A stretch of 22,054 nt of DNA from Sporothrix humicola (GCA_021396245.1 WNYE01000171.1:1-22054), one strand, 5' to 3'; counted from the stretch's first letter, positions 9,129 to 19,426 are shown. Made by a program: numbers and translations. Notes: generated by a model from the letters alone, not told the origin.

Positions 9129-11714
9129 CTATGTAGTGCGTTCCAGCAGTCGGCCAAGGGACTTGCTCAATATCGCCGATACAGGAGCTCGGAAACTAGA
9201 CAAAAGCTGCACTCCGGTGCCTGTCGTCACCATAGAATTTGCTGTTGCACTGGCAGTTGCAGGCCCACGTGGTTTTGACAGATTTCTCGTCTCGCCGTAC
9301 CACACAACCAACGTGGCAAAATATACGCACAAGGAAATATGAGGAGGCTCGGTGTACGGCACGATCTCGCCCGAGAATGATGACATCGAGGCGCGCCCAA
9401 ACCTTAAGCCACGAGCAGCCTCCACTAGGTCGAGACTGGTCTGCAAGATGGACTTTGCGTGCCAGATGGCTGTATCGAACTGCCGTCTGCTTCGCCAAGG
9501 CTTGGTGCTCCCGGATACAGTGTCTTCTCCATTCTCACCAAGGGTATCGACAGCTGCCCCGCTCAGAGTATTGCTGTTCCTCTTGCGGCGGACTTCCTCA
9601 CACACCGTAATGCGCTCAAGAGCAGCCATATCCGAGCACAGCGTCAACTGTGTTAGATGATACAAAATCATCTGTGATATTCCTGAAGAAGACGTGGGCA
9701 CACGGATGTCGACAGATTCCGACCGGGCATTGAGCCAGCGGTCCAGCGCCAGTTGAACAAATTCAGTGCCCCACAATGGTGACGACGGTGACGGCGACTG
9801 TGATACGTCATTCGAGTTTCTTGGGCTCGCTGCCCAGCTGTAACGCATGATTTTTGAGAGATGATGCATGCCGTTCACATCGTTGATCCCATTCGGCAGC
9901 TCTGACCCTGACGGGAGGAAAGAATCAGGTCCTTGTTGCCAGCCACAGTCGGCCTCAAAGGCAGGCGGGCGGTGCAGAAACAAGACTCGGTAGCCGTCCA
10001 GGATGCGAACGGCGTCAAAGAGCAGACGTATCTGATTCTGTTGTAATGTGAACATCGTATCGCCGGGATGGCCCGGATCTAGTGCCGCACTCACACAGGC
10101 CGCAACGGCGTGAAGCTTGCTGCCATGGAACACTTCAATGAACTCGTACGCCCTCTTGTCTCCACTGAGAAATCCGTATATTTCCAGCAGCACAAAGGTT
10201 GACGCGAAGCCAAATGCGTCGCCAAACGACGTGGGAAGATTGGATGTGCTCTGCAGGTAGCTTTCGAGTAGAAGCCGACGGGCATCGTTGTAGAGCATCT
10301 TGGCAATCTTGGTCCTGTTTGGGATTTCGTGGCCGCAGTAGAAAGCACCAATTGCAGCCATGGCGAGACACTGCTCGACAGACGTTCCTGGCCCGGCAAT
10401 GTACCCTTCAAACAGTGCAAAAGTGGGCGAAAGATGCCGAGTTGCAATGTTTAGTAGAATGTCCATCATGTCGTTGTCGTAAGCTGAAAGCTGGGGCGGT
10501 GCTGAGTACCATAGCCGCTGATTGGCAGTAGGAGTCGTCTGTGACGGCGAGGATGCGCGAGACCGCCGCTGCAGATGGTCCTTGATAATTCCAACAGCAT
10601 CTTCCATGGGAGAGTCCAAGCTCAACTCGGCATCGACCACAAGATTGTCTTGCAGAGCCCAAAGGCCGTCGTCCGATAGCGTGAAGTCATGGAGGCCATC
10701 CAACCAGCTGCCAAATTCCTGAGAAGATTAGTCAATATATTTCAATGAGAGCGGCAAACGACACCGAACAAGGACGGAACGGAGACAAAGAATGGACGTA
10801 CTATTGACGGGATAAGATCCCCGAAGAAGATGGAAGGGTCGCCAGTCTGAGGCAGCGGCATCGCCACAGTTGTGAGAATTGATGCAGCTTGTTGCGTCCC
10901 AGGCGAGAGGCTCGTGGGCATCGCATCTGGCATCCAAGTGTCAACAACGGACAATGACAGCTCGAATGGCTGAATCTGTTCGCCTGACACGGTGGTTCTC
11001 TCGTCGATATGTGACGCGGATGCACCTGCATGGGTTCCATCGTCCGTGCTCGACACAGGCCAAATCGCATCAAAAGACGCAGGATTCGGCCTCACTAATG
11101 GCAGCTGTTGTTGGCCGTTGGAGCTTGGTAAGCTGGACGGGTCCGTGCCAATGGAATAAGTTGACGTTTCGGTTATGGCAGGAAGATCCGTCGTCAAGGC
11201 CGGGCTGATGGGCGGGGCAGGAACATAATGTCGGGGGCGGCCTGGAGGTCGACTTGTGCTGGAAACGGTGCAGTCGAGAGACTTTCCACGGCACGAGCCA
11301 CAAGGCCGAGAATTGTCACATTTTAGCTTCCGCTTGCGGCACTGGTCACAGGCAAGCCTTGACCGTTCCCGATGCTCTTGCTCCCGTGGTACTTTGCTGC
11401 TTTTCGAAGGGCTGCTTTCCGCTATACTTGCGCCATCTGGATGAAGTTTCTCGTTGTGTTTGGCAAGGACATCTGCTCGCTGGAAGCCTGCTTGACAGTG
11501 TGGACATTTGAATGGCCGTTCGCCGGTATCTAGAGAATCACCGTCAGTACCTTCGATACCTCCACAGTGCCATTTGTGTTTGTTGATATGCAAATGCAAT
11601 CCTGAAGCGCCACTCAAACCGCATGATGACTGATAACTTACGTATTCGCTGATGCCGAGTGAGATGTTCATTGCGCGCAAACGTACGACCGCAAATATTG
11701 CATCTTGCCATCAT
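9129..11714 (-). CDS. Transcription factor with two C2H2 fingers plus Zn2Cys6
   Basis: Predicted 796-aa regulator. Exons on the minus strand are 11714-11642, 11529-10802 and 10718-9129, with introns of 112 and 83 nt. The first splice joins finger 1 (C5, C8, H21, H25) to finger 2 (C33, C36, H49, H54) through a perfect HTGERPF linker, which strongly supports the junction. A canonical Zn2Cys6 cluster follows at C85-C111 with spacing C-x2-C-x6-C-x5-C-x2-C-x6-C, preceded by basic residues. The second splice rebuilds FFGDLIPSI-EFGSWLDGLHDF. A fungal-specific transcription-factor domain fills the middle and C-terminal half (motifs such as QCLAMAAIGAFYCG and LLEIYGFLSGD). Dual C2H2/Zn2Cys6 proteins are a known fungal class. 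Its place inside the cluster, divergent from a second regulator-like gene, suggests it is the pathway-specific regulator. Effector and sites are unknown. Confidence 0.92.
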
Positions 11715-12315
11715 GGAGATACTCCGCGCAGGACGAACGCGTCAGAATTGGAGAGATTGATTGTTGTGTCGTGTTCGTGTGGAGAGACTCGGGAAATCTG
11801 GGGTCTGGGGGAGATATGGGGAATTTTCATGATGTGGAATCAGTGGGACGTCGTTGAACAAAAGAACCCTCGCATTACATGGAAAGTGGGGACAACAAGC
11901 GAGTCAGCACTAACACTAGTCAGGACAATGTGACATCCGACCCTATTAACCCCATCTCGGGAATTTAATTTCATTGTAACATGACCATCGAGCGGGGTAT
12001 GTCTGATTCCGCCCCAGGATTTGGATTAAAAAAAAATATTAAGTAAAAAACACAAATTTAGCTCTTTGCTCGACCCGGGGCATTGGGAGCTGGAGCCAAA
12101 AAGAAGATGCGAGATGGTGAGCAGCTTGCATTGATGCTGGGCACTTGGAATAAACTGCGTCTGCATCTTGACAGCCTCCAATGTCATCATTTTCGTTACA
12201 GCTTCGTGGACACAATTTTTGAAGCAATTGAATCACCGCAGGTCGTCCATTTAATTTACCGACCGATTGCAAAGAAACGACATTTAATACAAAGCTTGTC
12301 AGAACACTGCAAACA
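11715..12315. promoter_or_regulatory. Divergent promoter between the two regulator genes
   Basis: This 601-nt interval has no supportable gene. It is rich in G-runs on the plus strand near the first regulator (11785-11825), has GTGGGG at 11886-11891, and becomes AT-rich around 12020-12060. It probably drives both regulators and allows joint control. Confidence 0.6.
11791..11823 (+). promoter_or_regulatory. Candidate regulator-binding block, second copy
   Basis: GGGAAATCTGGGG at 11791-11803 and GAGATATGGGGAA at 11811-11823 match elements in the promoter between the monooxygenases (3487-3500 and 3470-3482). It lies about 80 nt upstream of the first regulator's ATG, so autoregulation is possible. 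Confidence 0.35.
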
Positions 12316-14118
12316 ATGGCAACGCCTACACATGCTGTGGACTGGCCCGGCGAACGGGAGCCGTCACAACATGATGTTTTGTCGGCAAACGAACGGCCGA
12401 GCCCGGCGATTTTGTTAGACTTCAAACGGGCGCTGCTAGAAAGCGACGATGCCCGGAGTGGCCGGCAACCACTGCACATTAATTTGGTAAGCACTCGAAT
12501 GATTCCTATCCCGGTGATCTGACCATCCACTGACAGATGACGCAAACCAGGAACAGCAGATGAGCCCGCGACAGTACACCTACCCGCTTGCGCTTTTGGA
12601 CCAGTTTCCACACCTCCCATCGCCCGATACCATTGACGCGCTGTACCGCAGCTTCAATCAAACATGCCTCCAGCATGTCTTCCTCGACCGACTGCCGACG
12701 TCGTTCTTCCAGCGTGAGGCAACACCTGTTGCACCGCTGAAGTTTGGCATGGCCTGCCTGGCTGCTATTTCGACAAACAACAACAATGTATCTGGTGCAC
12801 CAGAAAGCCTGCCAGAGACTCTCTTCTCTGCCGGCGTCAGCTTATGGCTTGCCATGGTCGAGATGGACAACACGCTGGCTCGCTCCATCGACATGTTGCT
12901 GGCAGCCGTTCTGCTCGTTCCATGCGGAGTCATGAGCACCTCAAGCATTCTCAATACCAGGGCGGCACTGCTATTGCCAGCATCGCTTACAGTAGGATAT
13001 TCTGACCGCACAAACGTTCTCTGCCTTTGAACTCCAGTCAATCTGACACCCCCCAGATATCCCGTCGTCTGAGATTAAACTCTACAGACCGGCCCGAGTC
13101 GACGATATGTCAACGTGTTTCTTCCTGGCGGTATGCCATTCAGTGATATGTGTCTCAATTTTGTGCACCCATTGTCCAGTAGCTAACAGGATTTACCAAC
13201 AATAGTCCGCTTTTCTGGTCACTCTGGCTGTGGGATGTAATACAAGCACTCCATCAATTCAGTCCTCTTCATGTCTCGACAAGCGAGATTCTGTCGGCCA
13301 TGCCGTGTTCTTCTCGCCTGTTTCAAGACGTCTACCGTGAACTTGTTTCCCCCACAGAAGACTTCGAAACAACGGGCGTCAGCGGACCACAACCGTCGAA
13401 ACTACATCTGGGCGATGATACTTCTCCACCTGCGCGTGAGGATGCATTCTTCTTGCTCCTCGCTCTCTTGTCTGATCTCATCACATTTCAAAGATCACTT
13501 GGCAATGCCAGCAATCTCATCACCCCAGTGTCCGTATCTGTACCACAGAGCAACCCGTTCGCTCTATTCTCTTCCCAGTCCGAGGCAGGCCGTATACATG
13601 GCCAGATAGAGCAGGGTCTGAGCCGGTGGCACTCTACTTTTGCAGACCATGCTTCTCACGATATACTAGCTCTCTACTGTTACTGCCGGCTGTGTCTCGA
13701 CTGTCCGGCACTGCCACAAATACAAAGGGCGGCTCAGCACCATAGTAGTGACGAATGTCGCTATGCGGTCGATAGCTTACCGGCGGACGTGGAAATCTCG
13801 GAGACGGCAATAAACAGTGCCTGGGCTGTGCTCGATCATGCCGCGGCACTTTCCCTACCGTACAAAAAGAGATTGCAGGGTCGTGGCGGGGAGCTCCCGT
13901 CTCTCGGACCAGCATGGATGCCCGTTGTTGTATTCCACTCGGCGATGTTGGTATGGGCAAAGATCGTACGTCGCCGGAATACCACAGAGGGCGCGCAAGA
14001 AAACATTAGTATCCGCGCGTTGGTAGCCTTCCAAGTAGAGCTGGAGGCGATGCAATGGCCGTGTTGTGCCGAAATGGTGGCCAAGATTCAAGATCTCATG
14101 TCAGCAGAGCGAAGATAG
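12316..14118 (+). CDS. Fungal transcription-factor-domain protein without visible DNA-binding domain
   Basis: Predicted 532-aa protein. Proposed exons are 12316-12486, 12551-12991, 13057-13130 and 13206-14118, with introns of 64, 65 and 75 nt. Without splicing the gene looks broken, but these four exons give one open frame. Branch-site-like CTGAC or CTAAC precedes each acceptor; the second donor (GTAGGA) is weak. The product has the layout of the fungal-specific transcription factor domain: LKFGMACLAAIS, then LFSAGVSLWLAMVEMDNTLARS, LLAAVLLVPCGVMST and SWRPLFWSLWLWDV. No Cys-rich cluster or C2H2 finger is seen in it or in the 230 nt upstream. It is divergent from the zinc-finger regulator. 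It may act as a co-regulator or inhibitor by pairing with its neighbour (inference), or an upstream DNA-binding exon may have been lost. Confidence 0.7.
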
Positions 14119-14471
14119 TCTCTTGTAATTTTTTGGAAAATAAACATATGATCTTATTTTGAACACTCGAATGGTAGTCGTTATTGATAATCGTGACGTC
14201 TGCGGGGTTTGTATCTCACCAGCAAGTCGACAGTGGAGCCATGAACGGGTATTATTTGGGGTGGAATAAACAAAGACCGCTACCATTGTGGCGAAACAAG
14301 ACTTGATAAATAATTGCCGGTGCTGTAATGGGGCACTTCAGTAAACGGTGCCGAGAGAATAAACAAAGTATTTGTATTAAACTTCCTTCCTGCAAATCAT
14401 GCACCAAAGGAAATAGACTAGTTTCATACATCGCTTTTCCACCAAAAACGACACAAACACGCAACAAAATC
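14119..14471 (+). promoter_or_regulatory. Dioxygenase promoter and regulator 3' end
   Basis: This 353-nt interval contains AATAAA at 14139-14144, a likely poly(A) signal 21 nt past the stop of the preceding gene. It also has TGGGGCAC at 14329-14336, about 140 nt before the dioxygenase ATG. The frame is open upstream of that ATG, but no family sequence is present there. Confidence 0.5.
14139..14144 (+). terminator. Poly(A) signal of the DNA-binding-domain-less regulator
   Basis: AATAAA lies 21 nt downstream of the stop codon at 14118. It is canonical in sequence and typical in distance. Confidence 0.45.
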
Positions 14472-15519
14472 ATGGCGAATCATCCCGACAAAGTTCAGCT
14501 TGAGCGGCTGTCGTATGTTATCTACGAACATCCAGACACGGCAAAGTTCTTGACATTTGCAGACGACTTCGGCTTCGAGGTGGCCGGAACACCAACCAAG
14601 GACAACTCTGAATTCTTCCTGCGCGGCTACGGCGCTGACCCATATCTGTACATTGGACGCCAAGCACCAGAGGGGCAGGGCAAGCGCTTCATAGGTGCAG
14701 GATTCCGTGCCCGTACAAGTGCCGACTTTGACAAGGCAGCAAAGCTTGATGGTGCAGAAGTGACTGACCTCGCGGGCCGGCGACCGGGTGGTGGTAAGAT
14801 GGTCACCTTGAAGGACGTCAACGGCTTCGACATGCAGATTGTTTTCTACCAGGAGGAGCGCCAGGTTCCTCCTAAGGGCATCTCCAATGTCACTGGCGGC
14901 AATCCCCACTCAAATGGCGCTGTCAACAAGGAGCGACTTGGTATGTGGAAGACAAATCTATTATTGTATCTTTCTGCCATGGCTGACAAAAATAGGCGTC
15001 TTCAACCGCATGGGAAGCGGCCCTGCCAAAATCCACAAGCTTGGCCACTTCGGCTACATGACCGACAACTACAAGGGCACATGCGAATGGTACACGAGCC
15101 GGTTCAACTTTGTGGCATCGGATATTGTCGTCAAGCCAGGCGAGCCGGACCACGAACTGATGTCTTTCTTCCATGTCGACCTGGGCAAGGACTACTCAGA
15201 TCACCACTGCCTTCTTGTTGCTGGGCATCATGGTTCTGGAAAGGGCACGTCGGTCCACCACTCTTCCTTTGAGGTGGAGGACCTTGACACCCAGATGATG
15301 GGACACAAGTGGCTGCAGGAAAAGGAGTACAAGCTTATGTGGGGTGTCGGCCGCCACATTATGGGCTCGCAAATTTTCGACTACTGGTGGGATCCGTCGG
15401 GCTTCATTGTTGAGCATTATGCTGATGGCGATGTGGTCAACGAGGATATCCCGACAGTTCGATCAGCAGGCACGGCAGCCGCCATTTGGGGACCTCCCAT
15501 GCCAACAAAGTGGGACTAG
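14472..15519 (+). CDS. Two-domain VOC extradiol (catechol 2,3-dioxygenase-like) enzyme
   Basis: Predicted 330-aa member of the vicinal-oxygen-chelate superfamily with two repeated modules (about residues 10-130 and 168-300), the size and layout of type I extradiol dioxygenases that cleave catechols next to the two hydroxyls. Exons are 14472-14940 and 14996-15519; the 55-nt intron (GTATGT donor, GCTGAC branch site, ATAG acceptor) joins ERLG to VFNRMGSG. The expected 2-His-1-Glu iron site is visible in the C-terminal module: His174 in KLGHFGY, His244/245 in VHHSSFEV and Glu296 in FIVEHYADGD. The ATG at 14472 (AAAATCATGG) is preferred over the longer upstream frame because the module begins directly after it. 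It lies next to an aldehyde dehydrogenase in the same direction, which fits oxidation of a ring-cleavage semialdehyde. Substrate is not determinable; other VOC activities are possible but less likely with all ligands present. Confidence 0.85.
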
Positions 15520-16353
15520 TCCACGTGGGTGGGAGTGCCCTTGTCGAGTTGCATTTCTTTCTTTTTGGTATCGCATTGCCTCATTCGTGTATCAAAGTAC
15601 TCTATTATCATCATATAGTGTTTATTCTTATTACAGTCCATGCCATTGGCGTGCACATAATTGTTGTTGTCACAATGGTATCTAGAACGCGACATGTCGT
15701 TGCTTTGCGGTGTCGCTCTTTCCGCATTTGGCAGATTGGCCCTTTGGGATGCGGCTCAAGTTCCATTCCCGCGCCCGGCCCGACTCTTGTTGGGTCGTGA
15801 CTTCCAATTTTGGATGCTGGAAACATAATCTCAACGTCATGTGAAGCGATCATTGTCGAGACAGTACAATTGATTGGACAGACCACGTGAAGCAGCCAGC
15901 CGTAAAAAAGCATGACATATCCTTGTTATGCCAACCACGCTTTTGTCGATGTGTTTGGCAGAATAATGGCAAGCAGCCTAGTATGGGATGCCCCACGTAC
16001 TTATCAGGATCCCGTTGTGGAAAGTGAATCCACGCCAAGCTTGGCCTAGCCGGCCCACTAGAGGTCATTGCCAAATCGAGCAATTCCAATTCCATTGTAC
16101 GTCGTACTGCCCGCAAGTGATTCCTGGATGATTCCTCATCTCCCCCACTTCGGAAGTTGTGGCACGGAGTACACGCAACCACAGATAAGTCCGCGCCCAA
16201 ACATACTGCCAACCCACCTTGCCTCTTATCATATCTTTCCTGTGTGTACATCGTCTCTATTTCCTACAAGGAAATAAAGGAGCGGGAAAAGAAGACGGCC
16301 AAAGCCATCTTCACAATCAGCATTCTTACAGTCGACAACAAACGAACATCGCC
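15520..16353 (+). other. Gene-free interval with aldehyde dehydrogenase promoter
   Basis: These 834 nt hold no supportable gene; the frames are short and motif-free. CCCCAC occurs at 15991-15996 and 16143-16148, about 360 and 210 nt before the aldehyde dehydrogenase ATG. The last 150 nt are pyrimidine- and A-rich, as in many fungal core promoters. Confidence 0.5.
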
Positions 16354-18144
16354 ATGGCGGACACGATATCTTTCACAGAATTCTACAATGTATGCAAAAT
16401 GATCTGACGATATGTTACCGCAAACGAAGCTGACATACTACTTAGATTGTAGGAAGTGAGAAGCGGGGTGTCACAGAGACAAAGCTCAATGGCATCAATC
16501 CAAGCAATGGGCGTCCGTTGTGGGATGTTCCGGTAGCCACACAAAAGGATCTCGATGATGCTGTGGCAGCATCCAAGAGTGCCTTCACAGCTTGGTCGAA
16601 GCTTTCTCATGACGAGAGAAGCAAGCTTGTGAAGGACTTTGCCAATGCCTTGGAGCAGCACAAAGCCGAGTTCACGGAGTTGCTGTACCGAGAGACGGGA
16701 AAGCCGGTAAGTGAGAAGACGAAATCTCCCCGACGATAACATAAAGCAAACCGGCACAAAATTTTGCTAACAATTGTTTCATTGCAGACTGCTTTTGCAG
16801 AGTCCGAGGTGACGATGAGCGTCAACACAGTCCGGGGCAACTGTGAGTTTCCCATCTACCAAAGATGTACCGTACACATATCTAACAAGTTCCAGCCAAC
16901 TGGTCCGTTCCCGATCAAGTTCTCAAAGACGACGAAGATGTTCGCATCGTCAAGCAGCACCAGCCCGTCGGTGTTGTTGCCGGAATCACGCCCTGGAACT
17001 ATCCATTCCAGATGGCAATCCTGAAGATCGCCCCTCCTCTCATGGCCGGCTGCACAACAATCTTGAAACCCTCGTATGAAAAATCTACAAAATGCTTGCA
17101 AGCTCATTTTGGAAACAAGTATCACTAACATACAAACAGTCCATTTACTCCGTACTGTGCCCTAAAGATTGGAGAGATTGCCAGCACTGTCTTTCCGGCC
17201 GGTGTAGTCCAGGTTCTCAATGGCGACGACAACCTTGGCCCATGGATCACCAAGCACCCTGGAATTTCCAAGATCTCTTTCACTGGGTCCATCGCCACAG
17301 GGAAGAAGGTCATGGCATCCTCTGCAGACACCCTGAAGAGAGTCAACTTGGAACTGTAAGTGCACCACCCGATCAGTCAAGGACATGGCAGTCTTTCAAT
17401 ACTGACTGGTGGAACAGTGGCGGCAATGATGCAGCAATTGTAACAGAGAACTTTGACGTTGAAGAGGCGGCTGGCATGGTCGCTATGGCCTCGTTTGCAC
17501 ACTCTGGTCAGATTTGCATGGCGACAAAGCGTGTCTATGTCCACGAATCCATCTACGACGAGTTCATGCGTCACTTTGTCGCCATTGTCAAGACATACAA
17601 GCCCGGCGAGGGCTTCTGCAGCCCCATCCAGAACAAGATGCAGTACAGCCTCGTCCGTGCCATGTACAAGGACTGTGTGGACAACAACTACGACTTTGCC
17701 GTTGGAAGCGGGGATGTCCCAGAGTACCAGGATGGCTCAGGGAATGGCTACTTTGTCTCGCCAGCAATCATTGCCAATCCGCCAGAGAAATCCCGCATTG
17801 TCCAAGAAGAGCCATTTGGTCCCATCGTTCCTGTCTTGAAGTGGGCCTCGGATGCAGAACTCATCGACCGCGTCAACGACACACCAACTGGCCTTGGAGC
17901 AACTGTGTACTGCAGGGACCAAAAGAGAGCATGGGAAATTGCCGGCAGCCTAGATACAGGAAGCGTATGGGTGAATGGAGGCTTGAAGCTCCACCCCGAA
18001 GCACTGTTTGGAGCACACAAGAACAGTGGTATTGGTGGTGAACTGGGTCCACTGGGCATGGCATACTACACTGATTCACGAACAATCACATACTGGAAGG
18101 ACAAGGAGGTCGCGGCAAGGGGAAATGGCGGTCTCTTTGCATAA
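16354..18144 (+). CDS. NAD(P)-dependent aldehyde dehydrogenase
   Basis: Predicted 490-aa enzyme, the usual ALDH length, oxidising an aldehyde to its acid. Six exons: 16354-16389, 16446-16706, 16788-16842, 16896-17073, 17140-17355 and 17418-18144; introns are 56, 81, 53, 66 and 62 nt, and all phases agree. Splicing rebuilds the hallmark segments GITPWNYPF, KPSPFTP, FTGSIATGK, LELGGND (general base Glu248) and SGQICMATK (nucleophile Cys282). The Glu-Cys spacing of 34 equals that of classical ALDHs, and EEPFGPIVPV lies near the C-terminus. Without splicing, the 5' third is scattered across frames. The start ATG has a strong context (ATCGCCATGG). It sits beside the extradiol dioxygenase, so a hydroxymuconic-semialdehyde-type or aromatic-aldehyde substrate is plausible; subfamily and cofactor preference are not resolved. 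Confidence 0.93.
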
Positions 18145-18731
18145 TACCGTGCCGTGAGAAAAGAAGCTGGTAAACAATATGAATAGTATATCGTTAATCT
18201 GAAATGAAGAATAAAAATTAAACGGGACAATAGCCGCCCATGTATCGTGTTTGAAACACCATGCCCCTTTTCCCTGTCTTCGTTGAGTACTGACCACTCA
18301 TATGCCTTCCCGCACACACCTTCTCCACATCGGCGCGTCCCGTTGCCTAATATCTTGCACCCTCAAAATAATGAGAGCGTCAATCTGCCACGTCAAATGT
18401 ACAAATTGTACAATTCACGCATGTTTAAGCTCTCAAAATAGAAAAGGGGACCTCCTCTCCAGGCCCCAATCTTGTCCCTTTTCTCCATTCGCCCATTCCG
18501 GCAACGAGCAGTGGGCGGCTCAAGAGTATTGTGCACAGTGGCCCTGGCTCTACTGATTTCTCTTGTTCTCGTCCCTGTTCTTTTCTGTTTCCTTTTCTTT
18601 TTTTTTGGGGGGATGGAAAGTGTGTCCATCTATCTGCACCGTCTCTTCTCGTTGGTGTAGTCAAGTATCACGGCGTCAAGACAGTTCCCCAGCTACCTCA
18701 TTCCCAGAGCGTCCTTGCACGTGCAACCGCA
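18145..18731 (+). other. Intergenic region with pyrimidine-rich promoter-like tract
   Basis: These 587 nt lie between the aldehyde dehydrogenase and the next gene. AATAAA at 18210-18215 is a likely poly(A) signal. About 18550-18607 is a long CT-rich stretch, common just upstream of fungal transcription starts, ending in T9 followed by GGGGGG. An open frame runs upstream of the next gene's chosen ATG, but its translation is low-complexity. Confidence 0.5.
18210..18215 (+). terminator. Poly(A) signal of the aldehyde dehydrogenase gene
   Basis: AATAAA begins 66 nt after the stop codon at 18144, within an A-rich stretch. Confidence 0.4.
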
Positions 18732-19289
18732 ATGCCCACCAGCAAAATCAGTCTGCCAACCGGGCACTCTTCCACAGATAAATCTGCGCGCCACAAGGAT
18801 GACAAGAAAAAGAATGAAAAGAAGGGACACTCCCATAAAACAGCCGATGGCTACACGACGATCGCTTTGACCATCTACATCTTCAGGGGCGCTCCGGACC
18901 AATACCGCAACCGTCACGTCCTGGTCTACTTTAGGTCGCCTGACCTCGCCGATTTTTTCGAGACTGTCCATGTCCAGCGCGACACAATAACCGGCTTATG
19001 GTCTGTTGACCAGATACACATCGAACATAAATGGGAATTGAGCAACACGTACATCTCCCATGTCAATGCTGGGGCCGTGGTGGTTCCGACCGGTCAGGAA
19101 ATGCTGCCGGTCGAGATCATGGCCAGCACTTCGGTGGACGGCAAGGAGGACGACGACGACTGGAACTGCCAAGATTTTCTCCTGGACGGTTTGCAAGCTC
19201 TGGTGGGTTATGGTTTGCAGGTGCAGGAGTGGTATGATGCTGTTGAGAGCGATCTTCTCGACAAGCTTCTTGAGGAATGCCGTTATTGA
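18732..19289 (+). CDS. Hypothetical fungal protein with NCQDF motif
   Basis: Single-exon frame of 185 aa from the ATG at 18732; the frame opens 201 nt earlier, but that part is low-complexity and is probably leader. Residues 16-37 are highly charged, rich in Lys, His and Asp. The rest looks like a compact alpha/beta domain with strands around YTTIALTIYIFRG and HVLVYFRSP. An acidic patch (EDDDDW) leads into NCQDFLLDGLQALVGYGL, a helix-like segment that recalls small uncharacterised fungal proteins with a W-x-C-Q-x-[WF] signature near the C-terminus. No signal peptide or membrane segment is seen, and no function is recognised. It is likely outside the catabolic cluster. Confidence 0.6.
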   Translation: MPTSKISLPTGHSSTDKSARHKDDKKKNEKKGHSHKTADGYTTIALTIYIFRGAPDQYRNRHVLVYFRSPDLADFFETVHVQRDTITGLWSVDQIHIEHKWELSNTYISHVNAGAVVVPTGQEMLPVEIMASTSVDGKEDDDDWNCQDFLLDGLQALVGYGLQVQEWYDAVESDLLDKLLEECRY

Positions 19290-19426
19290 ACACTGCAGAT
19301 GTAGAGAATACTATTTGTCGTTGCTGTTGTCAAATTTGGAGAGGGGAAAATGCAGACGGAAAGGGAGACGGTATAGATATTAGAATGTCATTTTGTTTTG
19401 AAAATATTCTATTGCAAAAGCTGCGT

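Noticed and set aside
9136..10662. Opposite-strand and alternate-frame ORFs over the zinc-finger regulator
   Set aside because: They are shadows of a GC-rich gene whose own frame holds clear domain motifs.
12316..14118. Broken regulator pseudogene
   Set aside because: The raw frames shift three times, but each break coincides with GT..AG boundaries with branch-site-like sequence, and the four exons rejoin in one frame with a sensible LFWSLWLWDV segment. The call stays tentative because one donor (GTAGGA) is weak.
1477..18144. Secondary-metabolite biosynthetic cluster
   Set aside because: No polyketide synthase, non-ribosomal peptide synthetase, terpene cyclase or P450 is present; the enzyme set fits breakdown of aromatics better.
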